Below, one piece after another: positions 53,649 through 61,589 of a stretch of DNA of 64,000 nucleotides. The notes under the pieces are model-generated. The model searched no databases. It was not told where the DNA came from and saw only the letters and a list, made by a program, of their open reading frames with translations. Source of the stretch: Ignavibacteriota bacterium (GTDB lineage Bacteria > Bacteroidota > Ignavibacteria > Ignavibacteriales > Melioribacteraceae). The stretch is taken from the NCBI GenBank assembly GCA_013112585.1, contig JABFGH010000004.1, positions 186,001 through 250,000 of the forward strand. Reading direction: 5' to 3'. Made by a program: the position numbers and the translations under genes. Within the stretch, counting starts at the first letter, position 1, and each line of letters starts with the position of its first letter.

Positions 53649-53777
53649 TGTCATTGCATTGAACTTGCCCACCATTATTTTCGGTGTGACTTTTCCTGCA
53701 CGACAGTATTGCGTGAACTCAATTTACATTATGGTGAGATTGCTTCATCCCGAAAAAAACTCGGAATTCGCAATGAC
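53649..53777. repeat. Palindromic repeat, second copy of GTCATTGC family
   Basis: Ends are GTCATTGC (53650-53657) and GCAATGAC (53770-53777), perfect inverted complements, with the shared core GAGATTGCTTC inside and a further inner pair AATTC/GAATT near the right end. It is the sister of the element at 1853-1932. Confidence 0.65.
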
Positions 53778-53919
53778 TAATGAAATGATTTGCAAAGTAC
53801 CCTTTAGGAATTAGTCAAATAAAAGTTAAGGGCATTATTTATTCGGATAGACTTCTTTACTATATTTACTATTCATTATAAAAGTTTTATTTATTTATCA
53901 AATCATCTAAAAAAATTCA

Positions 53920-54543
53920 GTGTTAAAAAATATCATTTATTTTGGAGTTAGTATTATTCTTTTTTTTGCGGGAGTTATTGTTTACGGAATTATACTAAAT
54001 ATTAGAGAAGATACCTTAGCCGAAGCAATGGACAAAAAAGGCATAGAGGATTTAGGTGATGTTTATCTGCTAATTGATAAAAAAAATTTCACTATTGAAT
54101 TGTTTTCAGATTCTATGCTTGTTAAAAAATACAAAGCTGCTTTTGGAAATAATTCAAGTCCGGTTAAAACATCTTTAGATGATAATGTAACGCCGACAGG
54201 AAATTTTATAATTTGTAACAGAGATACTGCTTTTCTTTACCACAAGCTGCTTCAGATTAACTATCCGAATTTTAACCAGATATCAGAGTTTTACAAAAAT
54301 AATTACATTGATCGTGACGAATATAAAAAACTAATTGCCGCAGTTTCAGAATATGATTTTTTGCCCGAAGAGGGTTTTAAAAAACAACGCATCGGAATTC
54401 ACGGAATTGGTGAGTACAATTTAATATTTAAGAATTTACCATTTGCATTTAACTGGACGAACGGTTCAATTGCAGTAAGCAACGAAGATATTGATGAATT
54501 GTATACCGTTACCAATATCGGAACAAAAGTAGAAATTAGATAA
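53920..54543 (+). CDS. L,D-transpeptidase-like protein lacking the catalytic cysteine
   Basis: A 207-residue protein anchored by one N-terminal helix (about 6-25). The YkuD fold is recognisable: VYLLIDKKNFTIELF, TPTGNFIICN, the His motif RIGIHGIGEY near 160, and the active-site stretch WTNGSIAVSNEDIDEL. In active relatives the Gly is followed by Cys; here it is Ser (codon TCA at 54466). It may be inactive, a regulator or a binding protein. The start is GTG at 53920. It lies upstream of the BamA/TamA-type gene and may share its operon. Confidence 0.8.
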   Translation: MLKNIIYFGVSIILFFAGVIVYGIILNIREDTLAEAMDKKGIEDLGDVYLLIDKKNFTIELFSDSMLVKKYKAAFGNNSSPVKTSLDDNVTPTGNFIICNRDTAFLYHKLLQINYPNFNQISEFYKNNYIDRDEYKKLIAAVSEYDFLPEEGFKKQRIGIHGIGEYNLIFKNLPFAFNWTNGSIAVSNEDIDELYTVTNIGTKVEIR

Positions 54544-54618
54544 TATAATTTTTTGCAATTAAAAATATTTTTAACTGCCTAATAAAAATAAATAGATTTT
54601 TTTTACCCAGGAAAAAGA

Positions 54619-56784
54619 TTGACAATATCATTAAATCCTAAAATTCTAATCATCGTTGTATTTAGCTTTTTGATGCTTTGTTCAAATTATAGTGCACAGC
54701 AATTAGGCAGATATGAACTTGTTAGTATTAATTTTGAGGGGAACGAAAAAATTGATTCCGATAGACTAATTGACGTAATAACTTCGCGCGAATCACCCGG
54801 CTGGTTTTCAAAATTCCTTAATAGCATTTCGGAAAACTGGGGTAACGAAATTGTATATTTTGATTCTCTCCTAATTATTAATGATTTAGAATTGCTGCAG
54901 AATTTTTATTTCGACAACGGATTTTTTAAATCAGATTTTTCTTATAAATACGAACTTGATAACGATGCTTTGCAAGCAGAGTTGACTTTTATAATCGAAG
55001 AAAACGACCCCTCATTTTTCAGCGGTTTTCAAATCTCTAATCTCGATAATATTATTCCACCCTTTGCCGAACGGATTACAGAAGAAATAATTGATATTGA
55101 TACAACCGAAAGGTATTCACGTCAGTTGGTTGAACAGAAAATTATAGAGACAAATCGTTATTTGCGCGATCATGGGCATATGCTCGTTTCAAATAAGCCG
55201 CCGGTAATTACTGTTGATACAAGTTTAAATACAGCCTCTGTTTTTATTGATTATGATTTTGGAAGACGATACAAAATTAGTGAAGTTAATGTAAATAAAA
55301 CCGGCGAAGGTAAAGACCTTGTTTCAAAAAAATTAGTACGTGATTTAGTAGGAATTAAACAGGGCGATTACTATAGCTTTTACGAAACCGAAAGAGCACA
55401 GATACGATTATATAGAACAAATCTTTTTAACTCTGCCTTAGTTACCGGCACCATTGCCGATACTTTAGCCGGAACTGTTCCCATTGATATTAGTACAGAT
55501 ATAGGTTTATTGGATGAACTTTCACCGGAAATTTTAGTGAATGATGATAATGGTTTGAATTTAGGTTTTGGATTAGGATACACAAAAAAGAATTTTTTAG
55601 GTGATGCCCGTAAACTTTCCGTTAGTGCTTCCGCGGCTTCACAAAACCCTATTGAATTTTTTACAACTTTTTCATTAACCGATACATCGCTTTATGGTTA
55701 TACCGATGCGCGTATTGCGTTTGAACAGCCTTTCATTTTTGGTTATCCCATTAATACAACTTTGGAATCATTTGTAACTTTACAAAAACGTAAAGAGGAA
55801 TGGAATGCAACTATTTTCGGTGCAGGGTTAAAATTTGATTTTGAACTGCCGAGAAGAACTTACCTCACTTCAATTCAAACTTATCTGAGATGGGAAAACT
55901 CTGAGTTTATTTTCAAAGAAAGATTTATACGAAATTCACTAAACGTTTTTGCGCGTATTATTACTCTGGAAGATACACCCGAACAAGATTCTCTTTTAAG
56001 CGAAATAAAAAGAACACCGCTGGATGATCTTCCGACAATTTCCCGCAATGCAATTCTGGGTGTTAATATGGGTGCAAATAAAACTGATAACCTTCTTTTT
56101 CCAACTGAAGGATACCGCCTTTCTATTCTGCTTGAAGATGGTAATTCGATTCCTTTTTTAGCAAGTGAAATTGGAAAGTACAATTTTAAAGACCCTGTTT
56201 ATTATAAAGTTGTAGTTTCAACAAGTTTATTTTTACCTGTTTATAAGAAAAAAACATCTGCGTTCGGACTCAAATTTAAAGTCGGTCACATCCATGCATA
56301 TAAAGGGCTCAAATCAAATATTTCGCTCAACCAGCGTTTTTCCAGCGGGGGAAGCAACTCAATTAGAGGATGGAATGCTTTGGAATTGGTGCCTGAATTT
56401 AATACCGCGAATGTGGAGGATTTATTGAACCTGCAGAATTTTACACTTCAGGATTTTAATTCATTATTCAGCCGCGGTTTAACTCCCGGCGGGTTCTTCA
56501 ATTTTGAAGGTTCGATTGAAACTCGAAATAGAATTACCGACGCTTTCGGCACAGCATTATTTGTTGATTACGGAAATACCTGGTCAAGCTACAAGGATGT
56601 TCAATTAAAAAAAATTGCAATTGCTGCCGGATTCGGATTTAGAATTTATACGAGTTTTGCGCCTATCCGATTTGATATCGGCTTTAAGGCATATGACCCA
56701 TTTGATGAAACGTGGATAACCGATAAATCCAAAAAATTGTTTAACGAAATTGCATTCCATATTGGAATTGGGGAAGCGTTTTAA
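54619..56784 (+). CDS. BamA/TamA-family outer membrane protein
   Basis: A 721-residue protein with signal peptide (about 1-26, NYSAQQ), POTRA-type domains (about 30-290; YELVSINFEGNEKIDSDRLI and RYKISEVNVNK) and a C-terminal 16-strand barrel with the RGWNALELVPEF motif (near 595) and ends in IAFHIGIGEAF. It inserts outer membrane proteins or secretes autotransporter-like cargo. The low POTRA count favours TamA-like over BamA. The start is TTG with AGGAAAAAG before it. Confidence 0.88.
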   Translation: MTISLNPKILIIVVFSFLMLCSNYSAQQLGRYELVSINFEGNEKIDSDRLIDVITSRESPGWFSKFLNSISENWGNEIVYFDSLLIINDLELLQNFYFDNGFFKSDFSYKYELDNDALQAELTFIIEENDPSFFSGFQISNLDNIIPPFAERITEEIIDIDTTERYSRQLVEQKIIETNRYLRDHGHMLVSNKPPVITVDTSLNTASVFIDYDFGRRYKISEVNVNKTGEGKDLVSKKLVRDLVGIKQGDYYSFYETERAQIRLYRTNLFNSALVTGTIADTLAGTVPIDISTDIGLLDELSPEILVNDDNGLNLGFGLGYTKKNFLGDARKLSVSASAASQNPIEFFTTFSLTDTSLYGYTDARIAFEQPFIFGYPINTTLESFVTLQKRKEEWNATIFGAGLKFDFELPRRTYLTSIQTYLRWENSEFIFKERFIRNSLNVFARIITLEDTPEQDSLLSEIKRTPLDDLPTISRNAILGVNMGANKTDNLLFPTEGYRLSILLEDGNSIPFLASEIGKYNFKDPVYYKVVVSTSLFLPVYKKKTSAFGLKFKVGHIHAYKGLKSNISLNQRFSSGGSNSIRGWNALELVPEFNTANVEDLLNLQNFTLQDFNSLFSRGLTPGGFFNFEGSIETRNRITDAFGTALFVDYGNTWSSYKDVQLKKIAIAAGFGFRIYTSFAPIRFDIGFKAYDPFDETWITDKSKKLFNEIAFHIGIGEAF

Positions 56785-56858
56785 AAATCCCCACCACAAT
56801 TCTGCTACTTCAATTTTCTTACCTCTCGAATGGTACTCGACAACCTTCATAACTGCCA

Positions 56859-56968
56859 CAAAGACACGAAGACTAAAAGGTATTACCTTACTACAAACTC
56901 AACTGCGCTGTTAGTACCAATATTTTGCTGCTTGTTTTGCACTACTCTAATTTTTCTTCGTGTCTTTG
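56859..56968. repeat. Inverted repeat of CAAAGACACGAAG type
   Basis: Perfect 13-bp arms CAAAGACACGAAG (56859-56871) and CTTCGTGTCTTTG (56956-56968), with further partial pairing towards GCCAC and GCGGC at the outer ends. Confidence 0.75.
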
Positions 56969-57083
56969 GGACTTCGCGGCTGAAAAACGAGTATTGCATT
57001 CTCCTAACTCAATTTTAACTCCCTATAGTTTTCCATTTCTTTGCTGTGAAGGAAGAATCTTCAAAAGATTTAAAAACAATACT

Positions 57084-57141
57084 GCCGCAAAGGCACTAAG
57101 TCACAAAAGTTTTTTTCTTCGTGACTTTGAGACCTAGTGGC
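57084..57141. repeat. Inverted repeat of the same family, short loop
   Basis: GCCGCAAAGGCACTAAGTCA pairs imperfectly with the stretch ending GACCTAGTGGC, with a T-rich loop. It is a second, closer-spaced element like the one at 56859. Confidence 0.6.
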
Positions 57142-57206
57142 TGAAAAATGAGTACAATATTTTTTTATCCCAAGTATAACTTCCTAAAGTAATTCATTTT
57201 AATTTT

Positions 57207-57237
57207 TTTGTTGTCTATAATATTTTAAGTAAATTTG
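57207..57237 (+). promoter_or_regulatory. Bacteroidota-type housekeeping promoter
   Basis: TTTG at 57207-57210, exactly 19 bases, then TAAATTTG at 57230-57237. This is a full match to TTTG-N19-TAnnTTTG. It is 25 bases before the yicC start and should drive yicC-gmk-rpoZ. Confidence 0.8.
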
Positions 57238-57262
57238 CTGACTAAATTTTATGGGAAAGTAA

Positions 57263-58138
57263 ATGATATCAAGCATGACAGGATTTGGTAAAGGAACTGC
57301 ATCAATCGGCAGTTTGGTTGCCGAAGCTGAAATTAAAAGTTTTAACAGCCGATTTTTAGATTTCTCGATCAGAGTGCCGCGAAAAATAGCTAATAGAGAA
57401 TTTGAAATAAGAAATCTTATCAAAAAAGAAATTAAGCGGGGTAAGTTAAATCTTACTGTTAAAATTAAAAAAGAAGGAATTGATGAAGACTTTGTTTCAT
57501 TAAGCACAACCGATTTGAACAACACTTTAGGTCTTATTAAAAAAATAAAAGACACGGCAAAAATTTCTGATGATATAACTCTCACTCATTTACTATCTTT
57601 TCAAAATTCATTTATTAATGATGAAGAAAATGACAGCGAGGATGAATTCAAAGTAGCGATTGAGGCAATAAAATTAGCAATTGCCGAACTAAAAAAAATG
57701 AGACTTGAAGAAGGTAATGAATTGGCAAACGATTTAAGATTGAGAGTCTCGAACATTGAAAAGACCACCTTAAAGATTGAAGAGCAGAGCAGAGATTCCG
57801 TTGACGATTATTTCGGCAAGCTGCGCGATAGAGCAAAACAGTTAACCGAAGATATTGTTGAATATGAAGATAGACTAAATGCTGAACTTGCACTGTTAGC
57901 AGAAAAGTATGATGTAACTGAAGAATTTGTAAGATTGAAAAGTCACATCAAATTATTTTTAGAAACACTAAATAACTCCGATGAAGCCGGCAGAAGATTA
58001 AATTTTATAATGCAGGAAATGAATAGGGAAGTAAACACAATAAACAGTAAAACAGTTTCCACAGAAATTGCACATTACGGAATCTACTTGAAAGAAGAGA
58101 TAGAAAAGATTCGTGAGCAAATACAAAACATAGAATAA
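57263..58138 (+). CDS. yicC: YicC family protein (RNase adaptor)
   Basis: A 291-residue protein with the family start MISSMTGFGKGTASIG and NSRFLDFSIRVPR (about 31-44), and the C-terminal domain with GRRLNFIMQEMNREVNTINSKT. YicC proteins act in RNA decay. It sits immediately upstream of gmk, a common arrangement. Its TAA is directly followed by the gmk ATG. Confidence 0.95.
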   Translation: MISSMTGFGKGTASIGSLVAEAEIKSFNSRFLDFSIRVPRKIANREFEIRNLIKKEIKRGKLNLTVKIKKEGIDEDFVSLSTTDLNNTLGLIKKIKDTAKISDDITLTHLLSFQNSFINDEENDSEDEFKVAIEAIKLAIAELKKMRLEEGNELANDLRLRVSNIEKTTLKIEEQSRDSVDDYFGKLRDRAKQLTEDIVEYEDRLNAELALLAEKYDVTEEFVRLKSHIKLFLETLNNSDEAGRRLNFIMQEMNREVNTINSKTVSTEIAHYGIYLKEEIEKIREQIQNIE

Positions 58139-58732
58139 ATGTCGTTATCAAAAGGAAAATTATTAGTTTTTTCTGCACCGAGCGGAGCAGGTAAAACAAC
58201 AATTGTAAGGTCGGTGCTTAAGGAATTCCCGGAGTTAGCTTTTTCTATTTCTGCAACTACAAGAAAAAAAAGAGAAACTGAAGTTGACGGTGAACATTAC
58301 TTTTTTATCACCGAAGCTGAGTTTAAGAAAAAAGTTGATAACGATGAATTTGTTGAATGGGAAAAATTTTACGATTATTATTACGGTACATTAAAAAGTC
58401 ATATTGAAGATTTAATTGATAATGGAATTAATGTTGTTCTTGAAGTTGATGTTAAAGGTGCTTTAAATATAAAGCAAGTTTACCCGGATTCTGTATTGAT
58501 CTTTGTTATGCCGCCGAGTTTTGATACATTAAAGGAAAGATTAATTAAGCGCAATACGGAATCGGAAGAAGATTTATCAAAACGATTGGAACGGGTTGAG
58601 CTGGAACTTAGTTATAAAGACAAATTTGAAAATATAATTGTAAATGACGATTTGGAAAAAGCAAAAAACGAAGCAAAAAATATTATAAAAAATATATTAA
58701 ATGGAGTTAGAAATGGAAATAGTACCAATTGA
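58139..58732 (+). CDS. gmk: Guanylate kinase
   Basis: A 197-residue enzyme that phosphorylates GMP to GDP. P-loop SAPSGAGKTTIVR near 12, GMP-binding RKKRETEVDGEHYFF near 42 and VEWEKFYDYYYGT near 70, lid RNTESEEDLSKRL near 141. It starts one base after yicC ends and overlaps the omega subunit gene. Confidence 0.97.
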   Translation: MSLSKGKLLVFSAPSGAGKTTIVRSVLKEFPELAFSISATTRKKRETEVDGEHYFFITEAEFKKKVDNDEFVEWEKFYDYYYGTLKSHIEDLIDNGINVVLEVDVKGALNIKQVYPDSVLIFVMPPSFDTLKERLIKRNTESEEDLSKRLERVELELSYKDKFENIIVNDDLEKAKNEAKNIIKNILNGVRNGNSTN

Positions 58733-59006
58733 TTTCAAAGAGATACACGCAAGAGTATCGAACGTGTACGAAGCTGTTGTTGCCGCAGGTAAAAGAGCCC
58801 GTACAATAAACGACAATAATAAATTAGAATACAATCAACTGCTCAGCACAATTGTAGGCGCTGCTGAAGATGATTTTGAGGAAAAAGAAAATCCGGATCA
58901 ATTGAAGCTTTCACTCGAAATGGAAAAAAGACTTAAACCACATCAGCAGGCAATGAAGGAATTGCTGGACGGCGAATTGAAATTTGAATACAAAGATGCC
59001 GAATAA
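58713..59006 (+). CDS. rpoZ: RNA polymerase omega subunit-like protein
   Basis: A 97-residue protein. The segment VSNVYEAVVAAGKRARTIND matches the core of omega/Rpb6, which helps assemble RNA polymerase. The position after gmk is standard. GGAG eight bases upstream favours ATG 58713 over ATG 58701. The gene overlaps the last 20 bases of gmk. Confidence 0.88.
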   Translation: MEIVPIDFKEIHARVSNVYEAVVAAGKRARTINDNNKLEYNQLLSTIVGAAEDDFEEKENPDQLKLSLEMEKRLKPHQQAMKELLDGELKFEYKDAE

Positions 59007-59248
59007 TGGATGCGTGTAATTCCTTTACAGCAAAAATTGTAAAAAAAATTTTAGGAGGCAGCGTTCTTAATAAACATTGCCTCCAACTAAAAAAAAATCA
59101 AAAAAAAACTGCAGTTAAACATTCCGCTAAAACAAAATTAATTCATTCAGCGTCGCCCTTAATCTTAACTCATCAATTTTTATCAGAAATATTTTATTTA
59201 TCTATTGATTGTGAGTGCCAAAGTTATAATTTAAGAACCATAACTTAA
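59006..59248 (+). CDS. Doubtful small ORF after rpoZ
   Basis: An 80-codon frame whose ATG overlaps the rpoZ stop (TAATG), the arrangement of a coupled gene. Against it, the protein matches no family I know and its first half covers a hairpin (GGAGGCA at 59053-59059 with TGCCTCC at 59077-59083) flanked by A-runs. It may simply be spacer. Cys residues in the frame (C4, C25, a CEC near residue 71) give no clear motif. Confidence 0.2.
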   Translation: MDACNSFTAKIVKKILGGSVLNKHCLQLKKNQKKTAVKHSAKTKLIHSASPLILTHQFLSEIFYLSIDCECQSYNLRTIT

Positions 59249-59257
59249 TTGTGAAAA

Positions 59258-60013
59258 ATGAGTAGTGTAAAAAAATATATATTAGAATCACTAAAAGATC
59301 AGAAGGAAATTTTCGGCGATATTTTATATGAAAAATCAATTAATATTGAAGTTAAGGAGCGGCAGGAAATAAAATCAGATAGATGGCATGTTGCCGAAAA
59401 AACTGAAGTAAAAACGGATAACAATTTGTTTATGGAAGATTTTCAAAAAGCGGATAATTTGGCTTCACTAAATGACATGATAAAGGAATGCCAAAAATGT
59501 TCGCTTGGTAAAACACGAAAAAGTTTTGTGTTTGGTGTTGGTAACCCCAATGCAGATATAATGCTTATTGGTGAAGCCCCCGGCGCAGATGAGGATGAAC
59601 AGGGAATACCGTTTGTAGGCAGAGCAGGTAAATTATTGACGGATATTCTAATAGCAATTAATCTACAAAGGGATGAAGTTTACATTGCGAATATTGTAAA
59701 GTGCCGTCCGCCCAAAAACCGAAATCCATTACCGGAAGAAATGGAAACATGTATGCCTTATCTTCACAAACAAATTGAATTAGTAAAACCAAAAGTTATA
59801 TTGTGTTTAGGTTTAGTTGCCTCAAATGCTTTACTTAAAAACAAATCTACCTTAACAGGTTTGCGCGGTAATGTTTATGAACTTAATGATATAAAAGTTA
59901 TGGCTACATACCATCCGGCGGCTTTATTACGCAACCCAAACTGGAAAAAAGGCTGCTGGGAAGATGTTAAAAAATTTAGAAAACTGTATGATGAATTAGT
60001 AGCACGGAATTAA
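59258..60013 (+). CDS. Uracil-DNA glycosylase, family 4
   Basis: A 251-residue DNA repair enzyme that removes uracil. Motif [21 protein letters not shown] near 108, the Asn motif, and motif [12 protein letters not shown] near 219. Four Cys (near 77, 80, 148 and 164) are set to bind the 4Fe-4S cluster of family 4. An extra N-terminal 65 residues, rich in charged residues, precede the domain. It lies two bases before dnaB. Confidence 0.93.
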   Translation: MSSVKKYILESLKDQKEIFGDILYEKSINIEVKERQEIKSDRWHVAEKTEVKTDNNLFMEDFQKADNLASLNDMIKECQKCSLGKTRKSFVFGVGNPNADIMLIGEAPGADEDEQGIPFVGRAGKLLTDILIAINLQRDEVYIANIVKCRPPKNRNPLPEEMETCMPYLHKQIELVKPKVILCLGLVASNALLKNKSTLTGLRGNVYELNDIKVMATYHPAALLRNPNWKKGCWEDVKKFRKLYDELVARN

Positions 60014-60015
60014 AA

Positions 60016-61470
60016 ATGTTAAAAGCAGTAGGACAAAATTTCGACATAGAGAAATTACGAGCAGTATCCAAGCAATCACCCGCGGCAGTTGAAGTGGAAA
60101 TGGCAGTACTGGGCGCAATGATACTGGATAATGAATCTGTACCCAAAGCGTTTGAAGTATTAAAGCCTGAATATTTTTTCGATAAGAAACACCGCTTAAT
60201 TTTTGAAGCAATGAATTCACTTTATGAATCGAATGAGCCGATTGATAATGTTTCGCTATACGAGGAGCTGCGCAAGGACAGTAATGAAAAAATAAACAAG
60301 GTTGAAGAATCGGGCGGTGCAACTTACATCTCAAAATTATCCGAAGATATTTCTTCTGCTGCAAATATTGATTATCACGCAAGAGTAGTTTTAGAAAAGT
60401 GGATACTGCGGCAATTAATAAATACAGCTATGGATATTGCCGGTTCTGCTTACGAAGGCAACCGTGATGTTTTTGATCTTTTAGATGAAGCTGAATCGAA
60501 AATTTTCACTATTTCGGAAGAGGGGACTAAAGAGTCATTTACATCAATGGAAAAAGCTGTTAAAGAAGCATTGGAATTGATAGAAGCAATCCATTCAAAA
60601 AATGTTTCATCCTTTTCTGTTGCCACAGGTTATTTTAATTTAGATGATATGCTCGGCGGATTTCAAAAGTCTGATTTGATTATTGTTGCCGCACGTCCAT
60701 CGATGGGTAAAACAGCTTTTGCTCTTTCAGTGGCTCGTAATGCCGCAATTGATCATGGAGTACCAATCGCAATTTTCAGTCTAGAAATGTCAACTACTCA
60801 GCTTGCAACAAGATTAATTTCGGCGGAAGCACGAATAAACGCGCACAGTGTAAGGACCGGAAAGTTTAGAGCCGAAGAGGGAGCAAAAATTAGCCGTACG
60901 GTTCACAAGTTAAGTAAAGCTCCCATTTATATTGATGATTCACCCGGATTGACAATATTGGAGCTTCGTTCAAAAGCGAGGCGGTTAAAAACTGAAAAAA
61001 ATCTCGGATTGATAATTGTTGATTATCTTCAGTTAGTTACATCTTCGGTAAGAGTTGAAAGCCGTGAAAGAGAAATATCGATAATCTCTCGTTCGTTAAA
61101 AGCACTGGCTAAGGAATTGAATGTACCTGTTGTTGCATTATCACAGCTTAACCGTGCCGTTGAATCGCGGGCAGATAAAAAACCTATGCTTTCCGATCTA
61201 AGAGAATCAGGTTCAATTGAACAGGATGCTGACGTTGTAATGTTTTTGTACCGACCGGAGGTTTACGGAATAACACAATACCCGAATGATAATATGTCAA
61301 CGGAAGGCGTTGCAGAAGTTATAGTGGGTAAGCAGCGTAACGGTCCTACCGGCGAGGCGAGATTAAAATTTATAAAAGATTATGCTCGATTTGAAAATTT
61401 AGACTTGAGCTACGGCGGGATTGAACCGGAGTCGCTGCAAGAATCAAGTGATGATGAATTCCAGATTTAG
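60016..61470 (+). CDS. dnaB: Replicative DNA helicase DnaB
   Basis: A 484-residue hexameric helicase. N-terminal helical domain (PAAVEVEMAVLGAMILDNES near 25), Walker A ARPSMGKTAFAL near 230, Walker B LIIVDYLQLV near 335, SQLNRAVESRADKKPMLSDLRESGSIEQDADVV near 375-407 with the arginine finger, and the acidic C-terminus. No intein is seen. It ends before a bidirectional terminator. Confidence 0.98.
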   Translation: MLKAVGQNFDIEKLRAVSKQSPAAVEVEMAVLGAMILDNESVPKAFEVLKPEYFFDKKHRLIFEAMNSLYESNEPIDNVSLYEELRKDSNEKINKVEESGGATYISKLSEDISSAANIDYHARVVLEKWILRQLINTAMDIAGSAYEGNRDVFDLLDEAESKIFTISEEGTKESFTSMEKAVKEALELIEAIHSKNVSSFSVATGYFNLDDMLGGFQKSDLIIVAARPSMGKTAFALSVARNAAIDHGVPIAIFSLEMSTTQLATRLISAEARINAHSVRTGKFRAEEGAKISRTVHKLSKAPIYIDDSPGLTILELRSKARRLKTEKNLGLIIVDYLQLVTSSVRVESREREISIISRSLKALAKELNVPVVALSQLNRAVESRADKKPMLSDLRESGSIEQDADVVMFLYRPEVYGITQYPNDNMSTEGVAEVIVGKQRNGPTGEARLKFIKDYARFENLDLSYGGIEPESLQESSDDEFQI

Positions 61471-61543
61471 TCTTTACTGCTGCACTTAAATTCAGTCACC
61501 ATGCGACTGTTACTGCCTTGAAATAAATTTCGTAATACAAAAA

Positions 61544-61565
61544 AGCCCCGAAAATTTCCGGGGCT
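61544..61565. terminator. Bidirectional terminator between dnaB and ccmF
   Basis: AGCCCCG at 61544-61550 pairs with CGGGGCT at 61559-61565. On the minus strand it is followed by TTTTTT, so it ends ccmF transcription; the plus-strand T-run is absent, so dnaB termination is weaker. Confidence 0.85.
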
Positions 61566-61589
61566 ATAAAATTGAGAAGGGTTAAAGTT

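Larger units (their letters stand above)
56785..57262. other. Intergenic region with cytochrome-free repeat elements and promoter
   Basis: About 478 bases. It holds two hairpin-forming repeats (56859-56968 and 57084-57141) and the promoter at 57207-57237. Short open frames here run through the repeats and are not genes. Confidence 0.65.

Noticed and set aside
56830-57137. Two overlapping frames of 62 and 70 codons
   Set aside because: Both are built from the inverted repeat elements and lie next to a promoter, not within an operon.
57199-57585. 128-codon antisense frame
   Set aside because: It is opposite yicC, covers its promoter and has no family features.
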